From assembly GCA_025201865.1 (NCBI GenBank), contig MU602783.1, positions 2,528-53,679 on the forward strand: a stretch of DNA of 51,152 nt. The letters run 5' to 3'. This DNA is from Ramicandelaber brevisporus (taxonomy: Eukaryota; Kickxellomycota; Ramicandelaberales; Ramicandelaberaceae). Each line of letters starts with the position of its first letter. The first letter of the stretch is position 1. This document shows, one piece after another, positions 38,519 to 47,380 of the stretch. The notes beneath the pieces are model-generated. The model was given only the letters and a program-made list of their open reading frames with translations. It made no database searches and had not been told where the DNA came from. The translations under genes and the position numbers were made by a program.

Positions 38519-38577
38519 AACACACACACACACCCTCTCTCTCCCTCTCTCTCTCTCTGTGTGTGTCTGTCTGTGTG
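38519..38577. repeat. CA repeat, CT repeat and GT repeat forming an imperfect inverted repeat
   Basis: A (CA)n run at 38519-38534, a (CT)n run at about 38535-38558 and a GT-rich run at 38558-38577. The CA and GT arms could pair around a CT loop. It lies about 100-160 bp upstream of the kelch gene start, in its leader or promoter. Confidence 0.8.
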
Positions 38578-38667
38578 GGCATTTCGATAGCTGCCTCAGG
38601 TCTTGCAAATTTCAGGTGTGCCGTGATTGGCTGTGAAAAAATTGAACTTTTAGAAAGTACGATAGAG

Positions 38668-40017
38668 TTACGACAATGCGGCCATTGTGGCATTGAAGAC
38701 GCTGTCAACATTCTTGGCCCAGGATGCTAGTGCTTTGAACCGCTGGTCGCTGAGGGTACCGCCGCTGAGATCCAGCTGGCGCTCAACCTGATCAATGCGG
38801 CCATGAGTCTTGCTGTCGAGAATGAGGCCAGCAACGAGCTTCTCGACGTCCTCTGGAGTGGTTTCGACACGCTTTGCCAAGTAGTCGAGCTGGATGCGGG
38901 TGTATGGACGAATGATCTTCGAGATGGACATGGCGCGGATGCCGCTCATAACTGCATTGACGTAGCCAGCAATGAAGTCATCGCCCAGGATGCTGCGCTT
39001 GTTCTTGTTGAGAATCTGCCGGAAGTTCTCGACATCGTGCCGCTGATACGATGCGACCATCTGTGTCATTGCCTGGATCTCGGGATGGTCCTTGTATGGC
39101 TTGGTTTCTTGCGAGTCGAATGGATCAATCACAGAGTTGCTCAGCATGCTGGCAAGCACAAGATACTTGAGAACCTGGAACCGCTGCATGTCGCCAGTCT
39201 CTTCGTAGTGCTTGAACGACTCGAAGAAGGCAGTCTTGGCGTCCATCCATCTCTTGTCCTTCATGTGCATCTTGCCAGCGTACTCCTTGATGGCGCCAAC
39301 AACCTTTGGAGGCGGCATGGCGGCACGGACGCTAGACACGCGCTTGTACGTCTCCTTGAGCAATGTGTACTCGGCGTTGGCCCACTGCAGCTGCATCTCA
39401 ATCGAATAAGCTTCCACAAGAGCCGTGCCACGACGCTGGTCGTCCAAGGAGTTGCTGGAGTCGTTGAGGAACTTGAGAAGCTGCGGCAGCTGCTCCTTGA
39501 GCTTATCGTAGTCCTTTCCGTCCAGCAGCCATCTTGACTGGCGAATCATGGTGCGAAGCCACAAACGGTCGTGTCTAATGCTCTTTAGATGCTTGAGCGC
39601 CGTGTTGTACACGCGACCCAAGAAGGCAACATCACGAGAGGTGCCAAGGGCATCCAGCTGCGTCTCGAGACTCTTCTCGCATGCGGCACGCGTCTCGACA
39701 AATTCGAGGAATCCGAGAAGCTGTGTCAATGCATCTGCACACTCGTCTAGCCTGCCCAGTTTGTAGGTGAGAGATACGAGTGCAGTGGCTGCTTGTTGTC
39801 CCCAGCTCGATGATGGCTCTGCGGCCACGATATCTCGGTAGAGCTCCAAGGCATCTGCTGGTTCGTCTTCAGCGAGATTCTGGGCAGCATAGAACTTGTT
39901 CTCAGTGTCCATCTCGCCAAAGTCGCTTCCTGCCTGGCTGCCCATTTCGTCGTCGCTGCCGCCGAAATCGAACGATCCGGCATCGCTGTCATACATGAAC
40001 GCGTCATCATCAGACAT
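38668..40017 (-). CDS. CSN2: COP9 signalosome subunit 2
   Basis: A 449-residue protein, close to human CSN2 (443), with the same acidic N terminus (MSDDDAFMYDSDAGSFDFGG) followed by EDEPADALELYRDIV. Helical repeats carry KSIRHDRLWLRTMIRQ and EYAGKMHMKDKRWMDAKTAF; then come LKYLVLASMLSNSVIDPFDS and QETKPYKDHPEIQAMTQMVA, nearly identical to animal CSN2. The PCI domain (about 300-420) has SKIIRPYTRIQLDYLAKRV and ILDSKTHGRIDQVERQLDL. CSN2 is the scaffold that contacts cullin and its Rbx1 in the complex that removes NEDD8. No other CSN subunit is in the window. Confidence 0.96.
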   Translation of the reverse strand: MSDDDAFMYDSDAGSFDFGGSDDEMGSQAGSDFGEMDTENKFYAAQNLAEDEPADALELYRDIVAAEPSSSWGQQAATALVSLTYKLGRLDECADALTQLLGFLEFVETRAACEKSLETQLDALGTSRDVAFLGRVYNTALKHLKSIRHDRLWLRTMIRQSRWLLDGKDYDKLKEQLPQLLKFLNDSSNSLDDQRRGTALVEAYSIEMQLQWANAEYTLLKETYKRVSSVRAAMPPPKVVGAIKEYAGKMHMKDKRWMDAKTAFFESFKHYEETGDMQRFQVLKYLVLASMLSNSVIDPFDSQETKPYKDHPEIQAMTQMVASYQRHDVENFRQILNKNKRSILGDDFIAGYVNAVMSGIRAMSISKIIRPYTRIQLDYLAKRVETTPEDVEKLVAGLILDSKTHGRIDQVERQLDLSGGTLSDQRFKALASWAKNVDSVFNATMAALS

Positions 40018-40336
40018 TGCTGCAGTTTCTGTAGAGCGGTATGTGCTGCAACGAGAGCTTTGTTGTTATTGTTGTTATTGTTGCTGCAGTTATTGCTGCA
40101 GTTGTTGTGGTTGTTGTGGTTATTGTCGTGGTTGTGGTTGGAGGGATACGAGAGAGTGGATGCGAGCAAACAAACTCACAATGAACACACATTTCGCAGC
40201 AGCATTCCACTTGGAGGCTATTGACCATTGAGAGCTTAAAGTGAAAGAATGAAAGATGGATGGAAGAAAGGACGAACGAAGGATGACATCTAATAATAGT
40301 AATAGTTGTAGTAGTAGTAGTAGTAGTAAATGTTCA
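40018..40336. other. Spacer between CSN2 and the GS-like gene
   Basis: 319 bp with GTTATT/GTTGTG repeats (40060-40140) and a TAG triplet run (40300-40327). No gene was seen. The part near 40018 is the CSN2 leader; the other end is the 3' region of the GS-like gene. Confidence 0.45.
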
Positions 40337-41866
40337 TTAAGAAATCTCAAGATAGCGGCTAATCTCCCAGTTGGTGACAGCGCGAGACCAAAGACCCCAT
40401 TCATGCTTTCTGGTAGCTCCATAGTGATCAACGAAGGCATCACCAAGAACCTGGCGAGCAATAGAGCCACTCTCCAGCATGCATTCCGTGGCATCTAAAA
40501 GGTTCTTGGCCAGTTTGGGGACAGTGTCAGCATTGTACGCGGCAGTGCCAACGGCTGCAGGAAGCTCCAGGCCGAGCTCAATGCCTCGAAGACCACAGCC
40601 GAGAATTGCAGCAATCGCAAGATGCGGGTTGATATCGCTGCCAGGAACACGCACTTCGACTCGGGTAGCTTCTGGAGAACACACTGGTGGCACAATGATG
40701 CGAACAGCCGCTGTTCGCTGCTCAATGCCCCAGTTGACATTGACAGGAGCCCAGTAGCCCTCAACCAGTCTCTTGTAGCTGTTGACATTTGGAGCTAGAA
40801 GTGGCTGGATAGACGGCAAACCTTGCAAGATTCCGGCAACAAAGCTTTGCATGGATGGACTCATTACACTGCTGTGTTCGGCAGCGGCAGTGGCAGCAGC
40901 AGCAGCAGCAGCAGCAGCATCAGTATCGTTCAACTTGGCCATCATACCGCCATTGCCACCGTCGCTGCTGCCAATCGCGCTGTCAAGTCGTGTTCTTCCA
41001 CCAGCCGTGGCACTGGCTGGCACAAACAAGTTAGCTTTGGATTGGATGTCGCGCAAAGAGAAGTGAATGTGGCCCGAACAGCCAGGCAGTTTCTCATTCG
41101 GCTTGGCCATGAAGCTCGCAATAACGCCGTTCTTCAGTCCAACCTGCTTTGCTGTCAGCTTGAACAACTGTGCGCGGTCGGCCATTTCCAACGCATTTGT
41201 GTACTTTAGCGCAGCTTCGTAAACACCAGGTCCGGTTTCGGTGTGCAACCCTTCAATATGAGCGCCAATCGCACGACAATTGCTGTAAATTCCATCAAAG
41301 AACTGCTGGTTGAGAGCAGGACGCAGCATGCTATATCCAAACATGCCTGGCGTCAGCTGTTTGATATCGTGGCCTTGCTTCTCGGCCAGACTGGACGGCG
41401 TCTCTGCAAAGTTGAAGAATTCGTACTCGAGACCGCACATGGCCTCGATTCCGCGCTCTTCAAACTTCTCGACGACAGTCTTCAGCAAGCCACGCGGACA
41501 CACCGACAGCCTCTTTTGACCATTACTGGCTGGGTCATAGAAGTCGAGTAGAAACAGCGGCGTCTTGTTTTCCTCCCATGGAATTCGGCGCATCGTAGAA
41601 ATATCGGGCTTGGCAACAAAGTCAGCATAGCCCGATTCGGCAATGGCCGTGGGGTGATTATAGCACAAGTCGTGCATATCCCAGCCGAACACAACGCTGC
41701 AGAAGCCAAAGCCATCTTCCAGAGTCGAGAGGAACTTGGACTTGTCCAGCACTTTGCCGCGCAGGACACCGTCAATATCGATGCCGGCAACCTTGACGCA
41801 GTGGTCGTCGGCCAGCAATTCCTTGAGGTCTGCTGCTGTCTTCGGGGTCTTGTTTGTGTGTGACAT
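40337..41866 (-). CDS. Glutamine-synthetase-like ligase (FluG C-terminal/lengsin/GlnA3 type)
   Basis: A 509-residue protein of the glutamine synthetase I fold rather than the usual short eukaryotic GS II. Key blocks: VAGIDIDGVLRGKVLDKSKF, FGWDMHDLCYNHPTAIAESG, CGLEYEFFNF (metal-binding Glu), LPGCSGHIHFSLRDIQS (ATP-site His region), VNSYKRLVEGYWAPVNVNWG, RTAAVRIIVPP and RVEVRVPGSDINPHLAIAAI. Such proteins include the synthetase half of FluG, lengsin and bacterial gamma-glutamylpolyamine synthetases, so the acceptor may be a polyamine or other amine; plain glutamine synthesis is not assured. The amidohydrolase half of FluG is absent. Between HFSLRDIQS and the MQSFVAGIL block lies an insertion of about 60 residues with a poly-Ala run. 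Confidence 0.85.
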   Translation of the reverse strand: MSHTNKTPKTAADLKELLADDHCVKVAGIDIDGVLRGKVLDKSKFLSTLEDGFGFCSVVFGWDMHDLCYNHPTAIAESGYADFVAKPDISTMRRIPWEENKTPLFLLDFYDPASNGQKRLSVCPRGLLKTVVEKFEERGIEAMCGLEYEFFNFAETPSSLAEKQGHDIKQLTPGMFGYSMLRPALNQQFFDGIYSNCRAIGAHIEGLHTETGPGVYEAALKYTNALEMADRAQLFKLTAKQVGLKNGVIASFMAKPNEKLPGCSGHIHFSLRDIQSKANLFVPASATAGGRTRLDSAIGSSDGGNGGMMAKLNDTDAAAAAAAAATAAAEHSSVMSPSMQSFVAGILQGLPSIQPLLAPNVNSYKRLVEGYWAPVNVNWGIEQRTAAVRIIVPPVCSPEATRVEVRVPGSDINPHLAIAAILGCGLRGIELGLELPAAVGTAAYNADTVPKLAKNLLDATECMLESGSIARQVLGDAFVDHYGATRKHEWGLWSRAVTNWEISRYLEIS

Positions 41867-42346
41867 GGTGTCCAGTTTGGTGGGTTGCTACTGCTGCTGT
41901 TGTTGGTGTCGTTGTCGTTGCTGCTGCTGTCGTTGTTGCCGTTGCTGTTGTCGGTGCTGTTGTTGTGTTACACGTTATTTGTGATGGAGCAGTCGCGAGA
42001 TGAAGAACGACGAGAGAACGCAAACTCAACAGCAGCAAATAATCGCGTGAATATGTACTCGCCCACAACCAGAGAGAGAGAGAGAGAGAGATAAAGGAAG
42101 GGATAAAGGAGAGAAGCGTTTCTCTCTCTCTTTCTCTCTGAGTCGCTGGTGGAATGTGTAAATACACATTTGGACGCGTCCAACATTGATCGACCGAGCG
42201 ATCCGAACTTAGATGCCGAATACACCGCTGCTGCCACCATCTTTCCCTCTTTCCCTCTTTCCCTCTTTCACTACGTCACTGCTGAATGCCAAATTGGTAT
42301 ATGTCTGCTGCGAATTAATTTTTTAAAAAAGGGTTAGAGAGCAAAA
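41867..42346. other. Spacer between the GS-like gene and tyrosinase 1
   Basis: 480 bp. It contains CTGCTGTTGTTG-type repeats (41888-41965), a GA dinucleotide run (42071-42091) and CTCTTTCC heptamers (42238-42270). A plus-strand frame from the ATG at 41983 (36 codons) ends in the GA repeat and looks fortuitous. It probably holds the GS-like promoter and the 3' region of tyrosinase 1. Confidence 0.45.
42071..42091. repeat. (GA)n dinucleotide repeat
   Basis: Ten GA units in the spacer upstream of the GS-like gene. Confidence 0.9.
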
Positions 42347-43807
42347 CTAGAGCAAGTTAGCTCGCAGACGCGCTGTAAACTCAATCTCAGCGCGTTGCGT
42401 CGCCTTGAGGATTTCGTGTTCTGGGGCCGTCTCGCCGTACACCATCTTGCCATCCAATATCAGCGAGTTGATTGCCTGGATCCAGTGCTTGGCTTGGATT
42501 TCTTGACGGCGCACATCAGTCACGTTGAGACCGAGCATGTCAATCATGGGCTCAGGAAGCTTGTTTGGAACTGGAATCTTGGTTGGAGTTTTGAACGTGA
42601 TGGCGTCGTCGCGTCTCAGCAAGTCAGCTCGCTCTGGACTCAGTCCAAACTTGAGTTCATCCTCCAGCTTGGTCGTGTTGAATGCTGAGCCACCGCTGTC
42701 GTCGCTTGTGCCGCTCTTGCCGCCATTGGATATCGCAGCCAATGCGAGCAATTCCTGGAGTCGCTTCTTCTTCACTGCACGCTGGCGCAGGACATTGGTG
42801 CGGAGGCGCTGCAAATCTGAATTGTTCGTCAGTCGATCCATCTCCTTGCGAGTGACCACAAACGTCAGCGTGCCATTGTTGTGTTCTGTGGCGCCAAGCA
42901 GCACAGCAACTTCGAACGGCGACGGCTGATATACATAGCAGCCAGCTGATGGAGTCTGAGTGTTGATAATGCTGGATATGCGCATTCCGTTGGACGATGG
43001 CACCACCATGTTTGCCATCTGGTTATTGAACTCAGCATCGCCGCCAAAGTCAAACATGTGGTTTGGATTATTGCGCTGCCAGTCGTCCCACAGCTTGTCG
43101 ACGAAGCCATGATGCATAAAGAACAGTGGGTCGTTGGAGCTTTGCATCGTAGCCATGTCGCCGCCAATTCCGTAGTGCACGGCTGAATGCGGGCCATTTT
43201 CGACTCCTCGCCAAAGATCGTTGAAGTTCCGCGAGTACCGAACCAGGTTGAGCATGTACATCCAATCATAGATGCCATCGATCGTGTTGCCACTGTTGAA
43301 CGCGCGTGATAAGCAGTGCGGAGAGCCCTGCACACCCATAGCACGCGTAATGCCTTGGAATGGACCGCTGGCAATGCACATCTCGGGGCCGCCTCCACTA
43401 CCACCCATCACGGAGCTGGCAAACACTGCCGAGCCACCCATGTTCGCAGCATCGGCCGACCAATCCCAATACGGAACTGCAACGCTGGAGTCCATGCGTG
43501 CAATCTGGCCCTGATACTCGTTCTGGAGCCAGCGATGGAATGGGAAGAACAGTATCGTTCCGTGAGCGGTGCGCTGGTTGGCGACATGGACAGCCGTCAG
43601 CCAATCATGTGCATTGTTGCCGGTTTCTCGTTCAAGCTTGAGGGCCGCGAAAACGAACGCGTCGCGCTCAGCTGGCGACATTGCTCGGATCTCCTTGCGC
43701 ACTGCGTACGCCGTGCACTGCGCGAACACTCGAATGTCACTGAATAATGTGATGGCGGCCAACAATAGCAGTGCCAGCCAGCACGACACAGCACTGAACG
43801 TTGGCAT
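42347..43807 (-). CDS. Secreted tyrosinase-domain copper enzyme (copy 1)
   Basis: A 486-residue protein with a signal peptide (about 1-29, hydrophobic core LALLLLAAITLF). The type-3 copper centre is complete: CuA His74 (TAVHVAN), His82 (TAHGT) and His91 (PFHRWL); CuB His207 and His211 (GPHSAVHYG) and His233 (DPLFFMHHGFVDKLW). Tyrosinases oxidise monophenols and o-diphenols to quinones and feed melanin, sclerotisation or defence chemistry. The Cys that forms a thioether with the second CuA His in many fungal tyrosinases is not seen (Ala81 precedes His82). The C-terminal part (about 330-486) is not the usual lid domain and is shared with copy 2. Catechol oxidase activity only is possible. Confidence 0.92.
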   Translation of the reverse strand: MPTFSAVSCWLALLLLAAITLFSDIRVFAQCTAYAVRKEIRAMSPAERDAFVFAALKLERETGNNAHDWLTAVHVANQRTAHGTILFFPFHRWLQNEYQGQIARMDSSVAVPYWDWSADAANMGGSAVFASSVMGGSGGGPEMCIASGPFQGITRAMGVQGSPHCLSRAFNSGNTIDGIYDWMYMLNLVRYSRNFNDLWRGVENGPHSAVHYGIGGDMATMQSSNDPLFFMHHGFVDKLWDDWQRNNPNHMFDFGGDAEFNNQMANMVVPSSNGMRISSIINTQTPSAGCYVYQPSPFEVAVLLGATEHNNGTLTFVVTRKEMDRLTNNSDLQRLRTNVLRQRAVKKKRLQELLALAAISNGGKSGTSDDSGGSAFNTTKLEDELKFGLSPERADLLRRDDAITFKTPTKIPVPNKLPEPMIDMLGLNVTDVRRQEIQAKHWIQAINSLILDGKMVYGETAPEHEILKATQRAEIEFTARLRANLL

Positions 43808-44026
43808 GGTGTTTTACAAGTGAAAAAAGGCGTGTGTTATTTTTTTTATTTCTTTGCGAAGAATGCTGCGTTTCGGATTCCAGGGGGAGGGCAAGACCGA
43901 GCGAGCAAGAGCAGCTGTTCCAAGACAATGGACTCGGAACCTGTCGCGTAGTTAAGGCTTTAATGTAGCCGGGATTATTAATTTGAAACATGTGGAACTT
44001 AACAATTTTTTTTTATAGATGAACAT
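43808..44026. other. Spacer between the two tyrosinase genes
   Basis: 219 bp; T-rich runs at 43838-43855 and 44006-44016. It holds the leader and promoter of copy 1 and the 3' end of copy 2. No gene was seen. Confidence 0.5.
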
Positions 44027-45425
44027 TTAAAGCTGATGCTGTGCAATGAGCATGTTAAACTCCTTCTCGGCACGCTTATTGGCTGCATCAATCTCCTCTT
44101 CCGGCGCAACTTCTCCGTAAGCCATCTTGCCCGTTGAAATCAGCGTGTTAAATGTCTGGATCCAGTGGCGATTGCGAGCCTCATGCATGCGAAGCAGAGT
44201 GCGGTTAAGTCCCATCTTGTTAATGTAGTGCTCGGGCACGGCATCTGGGACTGGGATCTCGTCTGGAACCTCAAATGCAATGGTGTCCTTGCGTTCGAGC
44301 AGGTTGGTGCGCTGAGTGTTGATGTTAAACTTGAGAATGTCGTGAAGCTGCTCGGGGGTGTACTTTTCAGCGTTCACAACGCCAGCTGCCGTGGCATCCT
44401 CGACTGAAACCTTTGATTTCTTGCTGGAATCGAACTTGACACCAAGAATGGACGACGCGCGGGCACGGCGGACTCGAGCGTGCTGCTCAAGACTCTGCTT
44501 CAATGCGGCAAACTTCTCCGCCGTCGGCACTTCGTTGATCTCAGCTGGGGTGACTGCAAAGATAAGAGTTGCATTGCCACGCTGAACTGGGCCGCGTAAC
44601 AGCGCAATATCAAACGGGGATGGGCTGTACGTGTAGCAACCAGCTCCTGGGGTCTGGGTGTCAATAATCGCTCCAACGCGTTGCCCGCGGCTCGATGGCA
44701 GTGGAGAGTTGGCCATCATGGTGTTGAATCGCACGCTGCCGCCAAAATCGTACATGCGATTCGGAGACGTACGCTGCCAGTCATCCCAGACCTTGTCGAC
44801 GAAGCCGTGGTGCATGAAGAAGATGGGGTCGTTTGAGCTCTGCATTGTGCCCATATCGCCTCCAATTCCATAATGTACAGCTGAGTGAGGACCGTTTTCC
44901 ATTCCGCCCCAAATCTGGCCAAAGTTGCGCGAGTATCGAATGAGATTGTTCATGTACGTGCGGTCATAGATGCCACGAATAGTGTTGCCAGAATTGAACG
45001 CACGCGACAAGCAGCCAGGATCGCCATCAGCACTGACTGCTCTGCGCACGCCGGCAAACGGGCCAGTTGAGATGCATCCTTCGCCACCGCGTCCATTTCC
45101 GCCCATCCACGCATTGGAGAAGATTGGGCTGCGACCCATTGCGAATGCATCGGCTGACCAGTCCCAGTACGGAACGACGACGTTTGGATCCATGCGCCAA
45201 ATTTGTTCCTGGTAAAAGTTCTGGAACATGCGATGCCATGGGAAGAAGAGAATGGTGTTGTGGGCAGTGCCGCGGTTTGCAAGATGGACAGCAGTCAACC
45301 AGTCATGTGGGTTGCGACCACCAGCACGCTCGAGACGAGCAGCAGCGTTGACATAGGCAGCACGCTCATTGTCTGACATGGCGCGAATCTCTTTACGGAC
45401 ATACAAGCCATTGCATGCCGGTGCC

Positions 45426-45457
<32 letters not shown>

Positions 45458-45562
45458 CTGTTGCTGAGGTGGACCTTGCTGCTGCTGCTGCTGTTGGGCA
45501 GTTGTAAACGCGCCAAAGATGATTAAAATGACCAATGCGATGGTCGCGTGTAGGCCATGCAT
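44027..45562 (-). CDS. Secreted tyrosinase-domain copper enzyme (copy 2), with polyQ linker
   Basis: A 511-residue paralogue of the downstream gene, same strand, 219 bp apart, so a tandem duplication. The start at 45562 (MHGLHATIALVILIIFGAF) gives a signal peptide of about 22 residues. Right after it come seven Gln, GPP and fourteen Gln, then APACNGLYVRKEIRAM, from where it aligns with copy 1. Copper ligands are kept: TAVHLAN, TAHNT and PWHRMF for CuA, GPHSAVHYG and FFMHHGFVDKVWDDW for CuB. The polyQ would be the N terminus of the mature secreted enzyme. In-frame codons further upstream lack a suitable start and read as leader. It is divergent from FANCL. Confidence 0.92.
45424..45496 (-). 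repeat. CAG/CAA polyglutamine run in tyrosinase copy 2
   Basis: Two Gln-codon arrays separated by Gly-Pro-Pro, just after the signal-peptide codons. Copy 1 has no such tract. Confidence 0.9.
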
Positions 45563-45895
45563 GATGAAGTATATCGTACTGGTAGCAACGTTATAGTCTA
45601 TCTTGCTGTGCAAAAGTTGTAACAACTGTGAAGAATGAGTAAAATTGGAATACAATTGTGATACGGCACACTGACCTTCCGTCTCTCTATGTCTCTTTCT
45701 TTCATTCTCTCTCCCTCTCTCGCTCCAAGTAGCATTTGCAAAGACAATGGAACGTGAACGTGCCAGCTTCTTCATCCATCGGAATGCCAGGAAAGGAGAC
45801 TTCTCATTACGCATTTCTGAAGTAAAACAGCCACCAAAAATAGCCATCATAGGAAAAAATAATAATAATAATAACAACAGCCATCAAAATAAACA
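45563..45895. other. Divergent region between tyrosinase 2 and FANCL
   Basis: 333 bp. The plus strand has an ATG at 45747 opening a 62-codon frame that runs past the FANCL start in another frame and stops at 45933-45935. A CTCTCT-rich stretch (45687-45720) and AAT triplets (45858-45873) are present. Otherwise promoter and leader sequence. Confidence 0.5.
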
Positions 45896-47143
45896 ATGCA
45901 CCAACTACATCAATCAAGCGATGTTGCCTTCATGAGATGGAGAGAGATCACTCAGGTGTTCCCTCTGTTGTTGCCGCAGTCGGCCGACGGCACGATCTTT
46001 CGCGGCTTTGTCGAGATTCACGGTGAACAGCTACAGTGCCAGGTTAGTATTCCTGATATCGACATTGCGAGCTGTGTGATTTCGGGCTGTGAGCGATTGG
46101 AGCGGTATTTGGCCATGGTTAAAGATGATGTTCAGAGACGCATAGCACAGGCGGCAAGCCTGGGTTCACTGTTGGCCGATGTCCGCGAGTTGATCGAGCG
46201 ACTGCCTCTGTTGGAAGACATGGCACCGACTCAAGCTACAGATAATGACACCGCAGACAGAATGCTGAACGATATGGAGCGAATAGGAGTCGAGCGAATC
46301 CAGTCCTTTGATCTCAATGCGAAAAGGATCACTGTGGCGCTAACACCAGAGCCAGTCGCCGGGAATGTGTATAGAACACCAGTTTGTTTACAGCTTGTTT
46401 ACAGCAACGAGTCCCAGATTCCAACATGGCTACTCGAGCTGCCAATTCAACCAGAGATTGACTTGACTAATGAAGAGAATTGGATTGGCAGGCTAGTAGC
46501 AGCGTGTGAGAGGCAGATCAGAGTGTGCGATAGAGTACTGCGTGATATTGATGAGGTTTATGGATATGCCACAGTGATTGAGCCCACCACTCGATCCACT
46601 GCCGTATCATCGGTGCGTATTGCAGTTAGTCCGCTGGTGTCTGTCCAGATCCAGCTAGATCCAGCTAAATATCCATTTGGCATGGGCGGCAAACCTCCAG
46701 ACTGTAGATTTATAGGGCCAATCACGCAGATAGAACAGCTGCGTCAGAAGTACGAAGATACAGCCACTAGTTCAACCTGGAATCCACACGAATCATTGAT
46801 TGCCAATTTAGAGAGAATATTTGAAATGAAGCTGCCATCAAAACAGCGGTCAAATACGCAGTCAGGTGATGTCGACAGCAACAACAATAATAGTAACAAC
46901 GATGCAGTGTCTGGATTGGAATGTGGGATTTGCTACTCATTCACATTGCAGAGTGTTGAAAACGAAGAAATGGTTACACCTGATACTCAATGTCCAAATA
47001 GTAAATGCAGTCAGCCGTATCACTCAGAATGCCTAGTAGACTGGCTCAGAACCGATCCATCAACGAGAAAGAGCTTCAGCAAGCTGTTTGGTTCATGTCC
47101 ATTCTGTTCTGAGCAGATTGTAGTGACTTCCACTCTGGTGTGA
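45896..47143 (+). CDS. FANCL: FANCL, E3 ubiquitin ligase of the Fanconi anaemia pathway
   Basis: A 415-residue protein with the FANCL layout: an N-terminal ELF-like domain (about 20-110), a double RWD region (about 120-310) and a C-terminal RING (about 343-405). The RING reads CGICYSFTL, then CPNSKCSQPYHSECLVDWLR and FGSCPFCSEQI, nearly the same spacing as animal FANCL, including the long first loop and the SRxSF-like segment (STRKSF). The central part has IPTWLLELPIQPE, resembling the UBC-RWD substrate-binding surface. FANCL, with Ube2T, monoubiquitinates FANCD2-FANCI at interstrand crosslinks. Length is slightly above human (375), partly from an Asn-rich insertion just before the RING. Confidence 0.9.
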   Translation: MHQLHQSSDVAFMRWREITQVFPLLLPQSADGTIFRGFVEIHGEQLQCQVSIPDIDIASCVISGCERLERYLAMVKDDVQRRIAQAASLGSLLADVRELIERLPLLEDMAPTQATDNDTADRMLNDMERIGVERIQSFDLNAKRITVALTPEPVAGNVYRTPVCLQLVYSNESQIPTWLLELPIQPEIDLTNEENWIGRLVAACERQIRVCDRVLRDIDEVYGYATVIEPTTRSTAVSSVRIAVSPLVSVQIQLDPAKYPFGMGGKPPDCRFIGPITQIEQLRQKYEDTATSSTWNPHESLIANLERIFEMKLPSKQRSNTQSGDVDSNNNNSNNDAVSGLECGICYSFTLQSVENEEMVTPDTQCPNSKCSQPYHSECLVDWLRTDPSTRKSFSKLFGSCPFCSEQIVVTSTLV

Positions 47144-47380
47144 AATTCACATTCGACATTCACACTGTCATGTCATGTACGACATTCTTCCCCTTTCCCC
47201 CCAAAAGCGGTCAGTAGTAGTCAACAAGTCAACACAACCAACACCTACGTGCGCGCGCTTCACACTGTTTGAACTTCCTCAAAGCACAACACAGCGCAAC
47301 GCAACGCAACGCAACGCAACTCTTTTTTCTTTTCTTTCCTTTCCTTTGAAGCTTGGTTTGAAGATTTAGAGAAGAGCAGG
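47144..47380. other. Spacer between FANCL and the PY-motif membrane protein gene
   Basis: 237 bp with a CGCAA pentamer run (47292-47320) and a T/C-rich stretch just before the next start codon. An ATG at 47175 opens a 64-codon frame through the repeats that is not convincing. Confidence 0.5.
47292..47320. repeat. CGCAA pentanucleotide repeat
   Basis: Five to six head-to-tail CGCAA units about 60-90 bp before the start codon at 47381. Confidence 0.85.

Noticed and set aside
41983-42094. Plus-strand frame MEQSRDEERRENAN ending in Arg-Glu repeats
   Set aside because: It ends in the GA microsatellite, has no other support, and lies in the GS-like gene promoter region.
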